Origin: Streptococcus sp. k-402
GTDB lineage: Bacteria > Bacillota > Bacilli > Lactobacillales > Streptococcaceae
Direction of reading: 5' to 3'
Length of the DNA: 64,000 bases
Assembly: GCF_013277515.1 (NCBI RefSeq)
Contig: NZ_VMNB01000004.1
Span: 248,375-312,374 of the forward strand
Shown piece by piece: positions 26,917-36,720 of the stretch (position 1 is its first letter; every line of letters begins with the position of its first letter). The position numbers were made by a program, and so were the translations under genes. The notes beneath the pieces are model-generated. The model did no database searches and had not been told where the DNA came from. It was given only the letters and a program-made list of their open reading frames with translations.

Positions 26917-28392
26917 CTAATTAATTCCAACCGACTTAACAAATCTCATAAACGCTTCATGCCCAGACGGTGTATTCTTATAAACTCCTGCATCTTCCAG
27001 AACTCTCGCAAACACTTGTCCTGCTTCGTGTTGAACTACGCTATTAACCTCTTCTTTATTAATGCGAGGATATTTTTCTTTCAATTGGTCGGCCCATTCT
27101 AAATGATAATCCGCAATTACGTTTTCCTCTCCTAAAAGATATTTTCCAACTTCTTCTAACTCTGGTTTCAAACGAGGTGGTAATATCGCAAGTCCCATCA
27201 CTTCGATTAATCCGATATTTTCCTTTTTAATATGTTGTACATCTTGATGAGGATGGAAAACACCATCTGGGTATTGTTCAGTAGTATGATTATCTCTTAG
27301 AACAATATTTAATTCATATCTCCCGTCCACTTTACGAGCAATAGGAGTCACCGTATGGTGTGGGACATCTTCAGTCATAGCAATGATGTCTACTTCTAAA
27401 TCTGAATATTCTCTCCACTTATTTAGAATTTTAGTAGCTAAATCTAACAAGCGATTTTTATTTTCACTTTGTAACCTAATTACTGACATTGGCCATTTTA
27501 CAATACCAGCATTAACATCCTCAAAGTCTTTAAAACGAAATTCACTCTCAAATTTTGCTTTTTCCATTGGGAAAATATGTTTCCCTCCCTGGTAGTGGTT
27601 ATGACTAAGAATGGAGCCTCCTGAGATAGGAAGATCAGAATTTGAACCAGCAAAATATCCTGGCAAAATATCAACAATCTCCAATAATTGTTCAAATGTT
27701 TTAGAGGTAATAGCCATTGGTACATGTTGACTATTCAAAAATATCGCATGCTCATTAAAGTATGAGTAAGGAGAATACTGAAATCCCCATACTTCGTCAC
27801 CAAGTTTCATCCGAATAATTCTATGATTCGAACGTGCTGGATAATTTATTCGCCCCTGATATCCTTCATTTTCCATACATAGTAAACATTTGGGATAATT
27901 AGTGGCTTTTACTAATTTTTCAGCAGCAATTGTTTTTGGATCTTTTTCGGGTTTTGACAAATTTATCGTAATCTCTAGCTCTCCGTATTTAGTTGATGCT
28001 CGAAACTCAATATTCTTAGCAATAGCAGAAGTTTTAATATAATCACTATCTTTACTTAACTTATAAAACTCTTCAACTGCTTCTTGAGGTGATATATCAT
28101 ATGAACTCCAAAAAATATCATTTAATCGACTAGGTAAAGGAACTATGAAATTCATTAACTCTGCTCCTAAACATTCCTTTTCCTCAATTAAATCTTTAAT
28201 TTTACCGTTTTTTAAGGCGATTTCCACTAAGTAATCTTTTATTTGTTTCAGGTCATTTTCATCGGAAATGCGATCAGTTCCCTCCTCACCTATTAACGCT
28301 AGTACCCTATTTTTCACATATATTTTGTCAATTTCATTATACATTCCGTATTCAATTACTCTATCAACAAAATTATCAATAATTGTTTTCAT
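26917..28392 (-). CDS. galT: Galactose-1-phosphate uridylyltransferase, second copy
   Basis: 491 residues, the long Firmicutes GalT type. Landmarks are [23 protein letters not shown] (split: [22 protein letters not shown]), [25 protein letters not shown] and [10 protein letters not shown]. It exchanges UMP between UDP-glucose and galactose-1-phosphate. A paralogue with the same motifs lies beside galK in this window. The copy here is AT-richer and embedded in the pfbA operon without a kinase. Confidence 0.93.
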   Translation of the reverse strand: MKTIIDNFVDRVIEYGMYNEIDKIYVKNRVLALIGEEGTDRISDENDLKQIKDYLVEIALKNGKIKDLIEEKECLGAELMNFIVPLPSRLNDIFWSSYDISPQEAVEEFYKLSKDSDYIKTSAIAKNIEFRASTKYGELEITINLSKPEKDPKTIAAEKLVKATNYPKCLLCMENEGYQGRINYPARSNHRIIRMKLGDEVWGFQYSPYSYFNEHAIFLNSQHVPMAITSKTFEQLLEIVDILPGYFAGSNSDLPISGGSILSHNHYQGGKHIFPMEKAKFESEFRFKDFEDVNAGIVKWPMSVIRLQSENKNRLLDLATKILNKWREYSDLEVDIIAMTEDVPHHTVTPIARKVDGRYELNIVLRDNHTTEQYPDGVFHPHQDVQHIKKENIGLIEVMGLAILPPRLKPELEEVGKYLLGEENVIADYHLEWADQLKEKYPRINKEEVNSVVQHEAGQVFARVLEDAGVYKNTPSGHEAFMRFVKSVGIN

Positions 28393-28404
28393 ATATTTTT
28401 CTTT

Positions 28405-29046
28405 CTAATTTATGTTCCCATATTTTCTATACATTATCCATTTATAAATTGATTGCGTAGTATGAGCAATTTTATCAAGGTGATGAATAATATCTAAAGC
28501 ACCAATTACTTCAGAAACATTCCCATCATCTTCAAATATGTAATTCATTATTTTCTTTTCAATATTTATACTAAGCTCTTCTATCTCATTCTGTTTTTGT
28601 ATAACAACCATATCTAAACATCCAAATTGTTCCTCTCTATAACAAGATATAGCCCTATTCATATGCAGTCCGATAACTTCATGAAGTATTTTTATTTCTG
28701 AAATAATTTTCTTCAAAATTTCATTATTTTGAATAATCTGTAGATTTTTTAAAATTTCAACAATTCTATCCCCAATACGTTCAATGTCAGTTGATATTTT
28801 TATTACACTAATAATTCTTCTTAAGTCATATGAAACGGGATGTTGTAAACAAATTAACTCATATCCTTTTTTATCAACATTTAGAACTGACTCATTTATG
28901 ATTAAATCTTCTTTAATCAATTCTATTCGTTCTTCATTTGATAAATATTCAAATAACTTCTCGTATTTATCAAGCACAGATACCCAAATGGTCTCTAAAT
29001 TATTTGATAATTCTATAATTTCATTTTCTAAATATAACCTTAACAT
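28405..29046 (-). CDS. PhoU-domain protein
   Basis: 213 residues, all helical, with two PhoU-like three-helix repeats. Marks include SYDLRRIISVIKISTDIERIGDRIVEI (positions about 75-100; key residues D, R, R, I, D-x-E-R-x-G-D) and a second HHLDKIAH element. PhoU proteins bind metal clusters and regulate phosphate transport or signalling. No pst genes are nearby; the linked genes are a PP2C-like phosphatase, sugar-nucleotide enzymes and the adhesin. Its role here is unclear. Confidence 0.8.
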   Translation of the reverse strand: MLRLYLENEIIELSNNLETIWVSVLDKYEKLFEYLSNEERIELIKEDLIINESVLNVDKKGYELICLQHPVSYDLRRIISVIKISTDIERIGDRIVEILKNLQIIQNNEILKKIISEIKILHEVIGLHMNRAISCYREEQFGCLDMVVIQKQNEIEELSINIEKKIMNYIFEDDGNVSEVIGALDIIHHLDKIAHTTQSIYKWIMYRKYGNIN

Positions 29047-29103
29047 TTAGGTACCTCTTCTTAACAAAGTTCAATAGTAACAATTAATATTTTAAACAAT
29101 ATA

Positions 29104-29850
29104 TCAAACATCAATAACTAGAATACTTGCATCATCCTTCTTTCCATAGATTGGATCAATAGCAGAAGAATTAAATCTCATCTTAATTAACTCTTCAAAA
29201 GTCTTATTTTGATTATTTTGATAGAATTCATAAAAGCCATCGCTCATTAAAACAATTTGTTCACTAGTAACATCTATTTGATTAATAATAGCATGGTCTA
29301 AAAATCTCTCATCCAACGAACCTATCCAGTACCCACTCGGTTGATTAGATAATTTTCTGATTTTTTGTAAAATAATTTTTTTATTTAAAGCACTATTTGT
29401 ACCAATTGAATCTTTTATCTCATTTTTTCCTTTTTCAAATAAGTTATCTACTCTATGATCAGTTATTTCCATTTCGTTTACTAACATGACGCAGTCACCT
29501 AGCATCATATACTCCAACTTTTTTTCTGAAAGTTTAGCAAATATAAAAGCAAATGTTGGTAAGCGATAATACTCTGTTAATTCATATGAGTTTAAACCGA
29601 TTTCATCTTTAACCTCTAGTAAAGCAGTTTCAAATATTTGTTTAAGAGTTTTTGATTCTTTACAATTAACCGACAAACTTTCTGATAAAATATGTACAAC
29701 TTCTGAGACTGAATAACCTATCTCCTCTTTAGAATTATATAAATCTGTAGCTCCATCGATAATCCAAAAATACTGATTTTGTGAACCTACAGTATCCTCA
29801 TTTTCTACAGAACTTCCTTGTATCGAACAAATTTTATTTATCTTTACCAT
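29104..29850 (-). CDS. PP2C-like serine/threonine phosphatase domain protein
   Basis: 248 residues with diverged PP2C motifs in order: ENEDT near residue 16, WIIDGATDL near 29, GDC near 118, LMSDGFYEF near 203 and KKDDASILV at the end. The metal-binding aspartates are all present, so it is probably active. It is cytoplasmic. It overlaps the end of pfbA by 17 bases, which couples its translation to the adhesin gene. Target unknown. Confidence 0.78.
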   Translation of the reverse strand: MVKINKICSIQGSSVENEDTVGSQNQYFWIIDGATDLYNSKEEIGYSVSEVVHILSESLSVNCKESKTLKQIFETALLEVKDEIGLNSYELTEYYRLPTFAFIFAKLSEKKLEYMMLGDCVMLVNEMEITDHRVDNLFEKGKNEIKDSIGTNSALNKKIILQKIRKLSNQPSGYWIGSLDERFLDHAIINQIDVTSEQIVLMSDGFYEFYQNNQNKTFEELIKMRFNSSAIDPIYGKKDDASILVIDV

Positions 29851-31912
29851 AATACTTCAACCCTTTTAGTGTCAAAAGTAAACCAATTCCTGTCACTGTT
29901 AAGAATAGTTCCATAATCTTGTTCGAACCAGTCTTTGGTAATTTTTGTTTTACATCTACTATTTCTTTAGATTTATTAATATGATTTTCAGTTTCTCTGC
30001 CATCTCCAACTATTTTATAGTTTACTTCTTCTGTCTTATTATCTTGTTTATTGTCGATCTTGTCATTCATTTGTCTATTATCTTTACTTGAGTTAAACTC
30101 TCCGTTCTTCTGGTTACTATCAATTACATTATTTGAATTAGATTGTTTTTCCTCTTTGTTTTTTTCTTTTTCGTTTTTATCACTTAAATTATTTGTTACA
30201 ATTTTGTAAAGCCCATTCTCCGTTACAATATTGAAATTACCATCGCTATCACGTATAACAGGTTCTTTCCCATTTGCATTAGATTTGATGAATGATATAT
30301 ACTTACCGGATAAATTATAAAATTGGTTATTTAAAACGGTTATTTTACCCTTCGAATCCGCAATAACAATTCCTTCTTTACCACCGAATATACTATTCTC
30401 TGAGACTACTAAATTATCACTAACTCGTAATAATTCAATATTTGGTTGTTCTGTTTCCTTAGAATTATTATTAATTACATTTTTTGTTACAGTAATATCT
30501 GATACTTTTCCTAAATATTCTGCACTATCTTTTGCAACTCGTATCGCTTTTGTTTTAGGATCGGCAATATTAAATATATTTTCGGCGATAACCACCTGTT
30601 TATTTAAATCTAATAGGTCTTTAGTGTTTTTATAGCTATAAGCATTTACTAAAGCTGCTCCGCTTTCTCGATAATGTACACTCTCTCCTTTAACTTTCTT
30701 ATCAAAGCGATTTCCTTTGATTAATACATCAGTGAATCCTGTAAAACGTACACCTGCATACATCATGTTATCAAAATGATTATTTAAAATTTTAATATTA
30801 GAGGGGTTCTGTGTCGACAATGTTTGATAGTGTGTGCCAATTGCTGTTACTAATTCCCCAGATTTATCACTTTTGCCAAAATAGGAATTTTGAATAGTCA
30901 CATTTTCAGATTTTTTCCCATCATCATTCAAGGCATAAGGAAAACCTTTTCTAGTTAATGGTTCAATCTGAATGCTCTCCTTACTTATGATTTGCCCATC
31001 CTTCATCGTTTTGGGTAAGGCTTGCCCAAGAAAACGAGAATTATCAACTAATACATTTTTCGAACCTGCAATTTGAATAGCATGCCCTTGATAACTATCC
31101 TTGAATGTTACATTTTTTATAGTTACGTTATTTGAATTCCCAATAGCAAATGCACCTGAAGAATTTATAAGTGGTAGATTTTTTGCTTTAGTTCCTTCTT
31201 CATTCAAAGCACCGTTCATATCAATAGTACCACCAGAATAACTAATATCTTCTGTTGGGCCCCATTCTACTTGCGCACCATCATCCGTAAATAAACCTGT
31301 CATAAAAACAATAGAAGGGTGATTCTTAATATTTATACCATTTAGAATGGTAGCTTTCTCATTCAATTCTAAGTGTGTATGACTTTTTAAAAAAACAATT
31401 TCTTTTACTAAATAAGTTCCTTCCGGAAAATATACATTTCCTCCACCTAGCCCTTGAGCTGCAGCATCTATTGCATCTTGAATTGCTTGTCGATCATCAT
31501 TAACCCCGTCACCTATTGCTCCATAATCTTTAACATTCAAAGCTACGTGTTCGTTCAGATTAGTACTTAAAATAGTATTCACTTCCATCCCAGAGATGTT
31601 ACCCATCATAGTATCATTTGTTATATCAGGTTTATTTTGATTAATACTCACTCCTCCATTATTATCAGTACTTAAACTTGAATTGTTATCAAGACTGAGA
31701 GTATCAGGATGGGGTTCCGCAGATAATGATGTAGATGTGCTACTCAACAAAGAGTTCATTTGCATATTATCTTTAGACGAAGAAGTTTCACCAACTACTT
31801 CATTAGCTAAAACACTTTGTGTTCCAATAAATAAAACCGCTAAGAGAACTGAGCAAACTCCCACCTTAGACTTACGAATAGAGAAAACCTCATTTTGTTG
31901 AAAAGATTTCAT
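29834..31912 (-). CDS. pfbA: Plasmin(ogen)- and fibronectin-binding surface protein, LPXTG anchored
   Basis: 692 residues from the ATG that has GGAGG six bases upstream. Layout: a YSIRK-like signal peptide (FSIRKSKVGVCSVLLA) cleaved near LANEVV; a Ser/Thr-rich linker; a right-handed parallel beta-helix from about residue 120 (VKDYGAIGDGVNDDRQAIQ, then many N-V-x-I-x-N-x-x-F coils) to about 560; a charged Asn/Lys/Asp-rich stalk; and a sorting signal LPKTGSN, hydrophobic stretch and KYYGKDK tail. This matches pneumococcal PfbA, an adhesin and invasin on the cell wall. The pectate-lyase-like fold leaves open a glycan-cleaving activity. First gene of its operon. Confidence 0.9.
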   Translation of the reverse strand: MKSFQQNEVFSIRKSKVGVCSVLLAVLFIGTQSVLANEVVGETSSSKDNMQMNSLLSSTSTSLSAEPHPDTLSLDNNSSLSTDNNGGVSINQNKPDITNDTMMGNISGMEVNTILSTNLNEHVALNVKDYGAIGDGVNDDRQAIQDAIDAAAQGLGGGNVYFPEGTYLVKEIVFLKSHTHLELNEKATILNGINIKNHPSIVFMTGLFTDDGAQVEWGPTEDISYSGGTIDMNGALNEEGTKAKNLPLINSSGAFAIGNSNNVTIKNVTFKDSYQGHAIQIAGSKNVLVDNSRFLGQALPKTMKDGQIISKESIQIEPLTRKGFPYALNDDGKKSENVTIQNSYFGKSDKSGELVTAIGTHYQTLSTQNPSNIKILNNHFDNMMYAGVRFTGFTDVLIKGNRFDKKVKGESVHYRESGAALVNAYSYKNTKDLLDLNKQVVIAENIFNIADPKTKAIRVAKDSAEYLGKVSDITVTKNVINNNSKETEQPNIELLRVSDNLVVSENSIFGGKEGIVIADSKGKITVLNNQFYNLSGKYISFIKSNANGKEPVIRDSDGNFNIVTENGLYKIVTNNLSDKNEKEKNKEEKQSNSNNVIDSNQKNGEFNSSKDNRQMNDKIDNKQDNKTEEVNYKIVGDGRETENHINKSKEIVDVKQKLPKTGSNKIMELFLTVTGIGLLLTLKGLKYYGKDK

Positions 31913-31970
31913 ATTAGCCTCCAATTAAAAATATTATGTCCTAATTTAATATTCATATAAATTCCATACC

Positions 31971-31996
31971 AGAAAATGACACCGCTGTCATTTTCT
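31971..31996. promoter_or_regulatory. Operator palindrome of the pfbA operon
   Basis: Perfect 11-bp arms AGAAAATGACA and TGTCATTTTCT flank a CCGC centre. The core TGACACCGCTGTCA differs from the 2H/ABC operator by one base. It begins three bases after the -10 box. Confidence 0.78.
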
Positions 31997-31998
31997 TT

Positions 31999-32027
31999 AT
32001 AATATATTTTTAAATCAAAATTGTCAA
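31999..32027 (-). promoter_or_regulatory. Promoter of the pfbA operon
   Basis: TTGACA (32022-32027) and TATTAT (31999-32004) on the minus strand, spacing 17 bases, directly upstream of the palindromic operator. Confidence 0.78.
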
Positions 32028-32832
32028 GGAATAACACAATAAAATATCAAAATTGTGAAAGCGTGACCATTTATATATCTAACCATACTTCTAATAATTC
32101 TTTAACCTTCCATTCAAAAGTGATTACTATCTTTCTTAGCTTGAACATAAAAATATCCTATTCACTGTATTTAAAGCATGTTGACATCTTGTAAAATACT
32201 AATTTATAAATACAAGAACAAATATCTTGTCATGCAAGCATTCGCCAGGTATATTTACATGAATATCGTTCATATAGCGGATTGAAATCAAAACAATACA
32301 ATATATTTCTTAAATAGATTTTCTATAAAAGCTAGATTCAAGCTCTATAAAAATAGACGCAGTTCTTCTAAAATACTGGAATAGGACATATAAATCATTG
32401 TAGACACGTGTTTTATAGATTATTTCAAAAGAATGACTAGAACATGAAAAATAGTCTCAAAACTTTGAACAATATTCTGAAAACAAAAAAGAAAGACGCG
32501 AGTTTCCACAACCTCATCGTGGAAACTCGCGTCTTTCAAAAAATAGGGTGAATTGAAAACTAGAACAAGACACTACATTTTCTAAATGATGCCTAATAAA
32601 AATTCTAAATGCTACACCAAATTGCTCACATCTCATTTCAAACCATACAGTATATTGAAACTATAAGAGTACACCTTTGCTTCTAAAATATTGCTAGAAA
32701 TTAATTTGACTATCCTGATTGATTTGTCCTGTTTTTATTTCATTTTACTATAGGACTTTCAATTGAAAACAACAGTTTTACACTCAATTAGACTTTTTAG
32801 AAACAGAATCACTATTACTTGACTGTAGTTTG
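32028..32832. other. About 800 bp without a recognisable gene
   Basis: AT-rich, with stop codons in all frames and no frame above about 60 codons. I find only the terminator hairpin listed separately. No IS end, RNA gene or coding remnant could be supported. Confidence 0.6.
32491..32537 (-). terminator. Strong terminator downstream of the AATGal genes
   Basis: A perfect 19-bp stem (32491-32509 with 32519-32537; GAAAGACGCGAG... and its complement) with a nine-base loop. The T-run (CTTTCTTTTTTG) appears on the minus strand, so it ends the sugar-transferase/aminotransferase transcript nearly 300 bases beyond the gene. Confidence 0.8.
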
Positions 32833-34059
32833 TCATTTTTTTGATGAAACTAGTACTTTTTCAGAAACTGTTTTGAAAGTCTCAATGATATAGTCTACTT
32901 CTTCATCGCTTAATTTAGTGTGAAGAGGGAGCGTAATTTCATTTTCAAAGAAGGCATAGGCCTTAGGATAGTTGGCTATATCAAAGCCAAGATTCTTATA
33001 GGCTGTCAAGAGCGGAAGCGGTTTGTAGTGGACGTTACTCGCAATTCCTGCTTTAGCCAATTCTTGGATGATAAGATTGCGTTCTTCTAAGCTCGCTCCT
33101 TCTACATGGGTGATGTAGAGGTGGCGTGAAGATTCGACAGTTTCAGTCTTGTGTGCCAAAGGATGGATGAGAGAACCTGCAAAACCACGATCATAGCGAT
33201 CCACTATCTCCTTACGACGTTCTAGTAAACCAGGGTAACGGTCCAATTGTACCAAACCAAGTGACGCCATGATATCTGTCATATTGCACTTGTAGGCTGG
33301 TGTGACGATATCGTATTCCCATGAACCCAGTTGCATCTTAGCAAGAGCATCCTTGGTTTGCCCGTGAAGGGAAAGGATTTGGAATTCCTTGTACATCTCT
33401 TCGTCGTCAATCGCTGGATTGGCTTTCCAAGTGGCACTTCCACCCTCTGCAGTTGTAAAATTCTTAACGGCATGGAATGAGAAGGAGGTAAAGTCAGCGA
33501 TAGAACCAGCTGGTTGTCCTTTATAAGTAGATCCCAAAGCATGGGCACTATCAGAAACAATCACGATACGGTTAAAGGCTTTTTGCCACTTGCTTGAAGC
33601 GGTAAAGAGATCACGTTTCTTCTCCACAACTTGGAACAAACGGTCATAATCGCAAACAATCCCTGCAAGCTCTACTGGGATGATCACCTTAGTTTTCTCA
33701 GTGATAGCTTGCTCCAGCAGGTCATAATCCATCTCAAAAGTATCTGCTTGAATATCCACCATGACAGGGGTCGCTCCTACGTGAGTGATGACACTACATG
33801 AAGCTGTATAAGTCATAGCTGGAACGATGACTTCATCTCCAGGACCCACTTCCAAAACACGCAAAATCAACTCAAGCGCGGCAGTTGCAGAGTTAAGACA
33901 GACAGTCTTAGGCGTCTTTGTGTATTGAGACAAGCGACGCTCCAGTTCTTTTGTTTTAGGACCTGTTGTGATCCAACCAGAACGCAGGGTATCCGCTACT
34001 TCAGCAATTTCTGCTTCCGTGATATCGGGTGGTGAAAATGGAATATTGTAATTTGGCAT
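32833..34059 (-). CDS. DegT/DnrJ/EryC1 aminotransferase, probable AATGal synthesis
   Basis: 408 residues from the ATG preceded by AAAGGAG; an in-frame ATG nine codons earlier lacks a site. A PLP-dependent sugar aminotransferase: the internal-aldimine lysine is in SFHAVKNFTTAEGG and the substrate loop in SGWITTGPKTKELE near residue 30. The pneumococcal homologue next to the same sugar transferase is assigned to synthesis of 2-acetamido-4-amino-2,4,6-trideoxygalactose, the first sugar of the teichoic acid repeat. The tight pairing here supports that role. Confidence 0.88.
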   Translation of the reverse strand: MPNYNIPFSPPDITEAEIAEVADTLRSGWITTGPKTKELERRLSQYTKTPKTVCLNSATAALELILRVLEVGPGDEVIVPAMTYTASCSVITHVGATPVMVDIQADTFEMDYDLLEQAITEKTKVIIPVELAGIVCDYDRLFQVVEKKRDLFTASSKWQKAFNRIVIVSDSAHALGSTYKGQPAGSIADFTSFSFHAVKNFTTAEGGSATWKANPAIDDEEMYKEFQILSLHGQTKDALAKMQLGSWEYDIVTPAYKCNMTDIMASLGLVQLDRYPGLLERRKEIVDRYDRGFAGSLIHPLAHKTETVESSRHLYITHVEGASLEERNLIIQELAKAGIASNVHYKPLPLLTAYKNLGFDIANYPKAYAFFENEITLPLHTKLSDEEVDYIIETFKTVSEKVLVSSKK

Positions 34060-34101
34060 TGATTTGCTCCTTTTATCTGTACTCATTTTCTCATGACTAC
34101 T

Positions 34102-34794
34102 TTATTTTAGCACTTCAAACACGGTTTGAAACATGATTTTGATGTCTCCAAGGAAACTAAACTCTCGGAGATAGGCGAGGTTATAGCGCATCTTTTCAGG
34201 GAGGACGTGTTCGACATAGGCTTGGTCAACTGACAGGCCTTTTTCGGTCATTTGACTGATAATAGTGTCCTCATCCTTGTAGTTGATGCTGGCTGGAGAG
34301 GTAATCCCTGCTGGTAAAAGTAAGGTCGCCATCATTTCAGGGCTATACTGCTCTGTGTAGCGTGGCACTTCAGGTCGTGTACCGACAAAGGACATTTCGC
34401 CTTTAAGGACATTGACCAGCTGAGGCAGTTCGTCCAAACGGACACGGCGGATAAAATTGCCAACCTTGGTAATGCGACTATCGTTAGCAGAAGTCACCAA
34501 ACTTCCTTTTTTGTCTGCATCCGTCACCATGGTACGGAACTTCCAAATCTTGAAAGGTCGATTGTACTGGGTCACGCGCTCTTGCTTGTAAATCACTGGC
34601 CCCTTGCTATCCAACTTGATCCAAATGCTCAAGATGAGAAAGATGGGAGAGGCCAGAACCAGTAAGACCAAAGCTAGAACCCAATCCAAGCAACGCTTAA
34701 AAATCAGCGAACCCTTCCTTTTAGAGACAAGCTGGTAGTAAGACTCAACCTCGCTTGATTTCATTTCCACGGGCAAGTCTTCCCATTTCAGCAT
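34102..34794 (-). CDS. Undecaprenyl-phosphate sugar phosphotransferase (teichoic acid initiation)
   Basis: 230 residues. One N-terminal membrane segment (about 33-55) is followed by the bacterial sugar transferase domain with its three blocks: YKQERVTQYNRPFKIWKFRTM (split: YKQERVTQYNR, FKIWKFRTM), VRRVRLDELPQLVNVLKGEMS in part, and SFVGTRPEVP. It transfers a sugar-1-phosphate to undecaprenyl phosphate at the inner face of the membrane. With the AATGal aminotransferase downstream it probably starts the teichoic acid repeat, as described for the pneumococcal orthologue. Confidence 0.88.
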   Translation of the reverse strand: MLKWEDLPVEMKSSEVESYYQLVSKRKGSLIFKRCLDWVLALVLLVLASPIFLILSIWIKLDSKGPVIYKQERVTQYNRPFKIWKFRTMVTDADKKGSLVTSANDSRITKVGNFIRRVRLDELPQLVNVLKGEMSFVGTRPEVPRYTEQYSPEMMATLLLPAGITSPASINYKDEDTIISQMTEKGLSVDQAYVEHVLPEKMRYNLAYLREFSFLGDIKIMFQTVFEVLK

Positions 34795-34901
34795 GCTGTT
34801 TCTCCTTTGTTTTTATTATACTATTTGTCAACATTTTTCATTATACCACAAAATAGAAAAGGCGGTGAAAGAAATCTGTAATTTGAAGGATTTCCTTCTT
34901 A

Positions 34902-34977
34902 CACTCAATGAAAATCAATGTACAGCTTTGAGATTGCAGATAAAGCTGACATGGCTTGAATAGATTTTCAAAGAATA
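34902..34977. repeat. Degenerate streptococcal intergenic repeat remnant
   Basis: The ends CACTCAATGAAAATCAA and TTTTCAAAGAATATT resemble the two termini of a repeat that is common between genes of mitis-group streptococci (ACTCAATGAAAATCAAAG ... GATTTTCGAAGAGTAT type). The middle is short and decayed. Confidence 0.45.
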
Positions 34978-36720
34978 TTAAGACATAGCACCCGCCTGCA
35001 AACTATACATCTTGTGATAGGTTCCTCCCAGAGCCAAGAGTTCTTCATGAGTTCCACTCTCAATGATGCGCCCCTTGTCCAAAACATAGATGCAGTTGGC
35101 GTCTTGGATGGTAGAAAGGCGGTGAGCAATGGCAATGGTTGTTCGTCCCTGTCTCATCTTAGCCAGAGAAGCTTGAACCAGACTTTCTGTTTCAGAGTCA
35201 ATATTGGCTGTCGCTTCATCCAAAATCAGGATTTTAGGCTGACTGGCGACTGTTCTAGCAAAGGCAAGAAGCTGGCGCTGTCCAGTTGAAAAACTCGAAC
35301 CACGCTCAGACACAGGGGAGTCGTAACCCTGCGGAAGTTCTTGAATAAAGGAATCTGCATCCACAAAAGCTGCCGCAGCCTGGACCTGCTCATCACTGAT
35401 TTCTTGGTACATGGCGATATTGGACTTAATGGTTCCATGATAGAGGAAGGGATCCTGCAAGACCAGACCGATGTTTTTTCTCAACTCTTCCTGACTATAA
35501 TCCCTAATATCCACACCATCCAAAAGAACTCGGCCTGACTGAAATTCATAAAAACGCATGAGGACATTGATAATCGAAGATTTCCCCGAACCTGTATGCC
35601 CTACAAAGGCAATGGTTTCACCCTTATTAACAGAGAAAGAAATATCATCCAGAATCTGATGTTTACCGTCATATGAGAAACACACATGTTCAAAACGGAT
35701 ATTGCCTTCTTGGACTTTGGCTTGCCCATCTTTTTGAAGAGGCTCATAGGTCTTCTCGTCAATCAAGGCAAATACACGCCCTGCAGAAACCATAGACGTT
35801 TGCAGGGTTGAAAAGTTTTGCGTCACCTCGATCAAGGGATCAAAGAGGCGATTGATGTACTGGATAAAGGCATACATGGTTCCGGCCGTTATCCCGATAG
35901 AAAGACCACGGTAGCCAAAATAGGCCATCAAGACAGCGTATCCTAGGAGTTTCAGCAAACTCATGGCAGGTCTCAAAAAGAGGGCATCCAAGGCTACAGA
36001 ACGGTTGGCATAGACCAAGTGTTCTTGGTTGATCTCATCAAATTCTGCCTGCAGGCGCTTCTCTTGATTAAAGGCCTGGATTATCCTGATTCCCTCAATA
36101 TTCTCTGCCAGCTTACTATTGATATCTGACAAGAGACTTCTGGTCTTCTCGATAATCTTGACTGATTTTTTCCGATAGAGATTGACCAAAAGGAAAATCA
36201 AGGGGAGAAAGAGCAAGACCAAAGCTGTCAAACGAAAATCCAACACCAACATGGTATAAAGGGTTGTCAGAAAGATGAAAACTGCTGAGATAAAGCTGGA
36301 CAAAATTCCCGAAAACATATCACTGATGGTTTCGGTATCATTTGTCAAACGAGAAACGATGGAGCCTGCTGGTGTCTTATCAAAATAAGACATGCCCAGC
36401 TTCTCCATATTGGCAAAAGCATCCCGACGAATATCTCTAACGATGCTGTAGGATACGCGCGCAAAGAGAAGATTGCCGACATACTGAACTAGAGTTTGTA
36501 GGATATAAAGGTCATAATAGACCAGCAAAACGGTCACAGCGAGTTGGTTGAGATTGCTGAGATACTGGTCTATAAAGTGGGAAGCCACAAGGGGAATGAC
36601 ACTTTTGATGACTGTCGTCGCTAGTAGAAAACTGAGTGCCAAAAAGGTCAGGAGTCCATAAGGCTTGAGATAAGACATCAAGCGCTTCAATACAGTCCAT
36701 TGTTCTTTCTTATTCTGCAT
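34978..36720 (-). CDS. ABC exporter half-transporter, subunit 2
   Basis: 580 residues: six membrane segments (type 1 exporter fold) followed by an ATPase domain. Walker A is GHTGSGKSS, Walker B LILDEATANID and the H-loop AHRLST, all canonical. The signature reads FSTGQ instead of LSGGQ. It overlaps its partner gene by 11 bases. The deviation pairs with the partner's altered Walker B, the pattern of heterodimeric LmrCD/TM287-288-like multidrug or lipid exporters with one degenerate ATP site. Cargo unknown. Confidence 0.9.
   Translation of the reverse strand: MQNKKEQWTVLKRLMSYLKPYGLLTFLALSFLLATTVIKSVIPLVASHFIDQYLSNLNQLAVTVLLVYYDLYILQTLVQYVGNLLFARVSYSIVRDIRRDAFANMEKLGMSYFDKTPAGSIVSRLTNDTETISDMFSGILSSFISAVFIFLTTLYTMLVLDFRLTALVLLFLPLIFLLVNLYRKKSVKIIEKTRSLLSDINSKLAENIEGIRIIQAFNQEKRLQAEFDEINQEHLVYANRSVALDALFLRPAMSLLKLLGYAVLMAYFGYRGLSIGITAGTMYAFIQYINRLFDPLIEVTQNFSTLQTSMVSAGRVFALIDEKTYEPLQKDGQAKVQEGNIRFEHVCFSYDGKHQILDDISFSVNKGETIAFVGHTGSGKSSIINVLMRFYEFQSGRVLLDGVDIRDYSQEELRKNIGLVLQDPFLYHGTIKSNIAMYQEISDEQVQAAAAFVDADSFIQELPQGYDSPVSERGSSFSTGQRQLLAFARTVASQPKILILDEATANIDSETESLVQASLAKMRQGRTTIAIAHRLSTIQDANCIYVLDKGRIIESGTHEELLALGGTYHKMYSLQAGAMS

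Noticed and set aside
32491..32537. CRISPR repeat or IS end
   Set aside because: The 19-bp inverted repeat occurs once, with a T-run on one side; it is a terminator. No CRISPR-like repeated array was noticed in the window.
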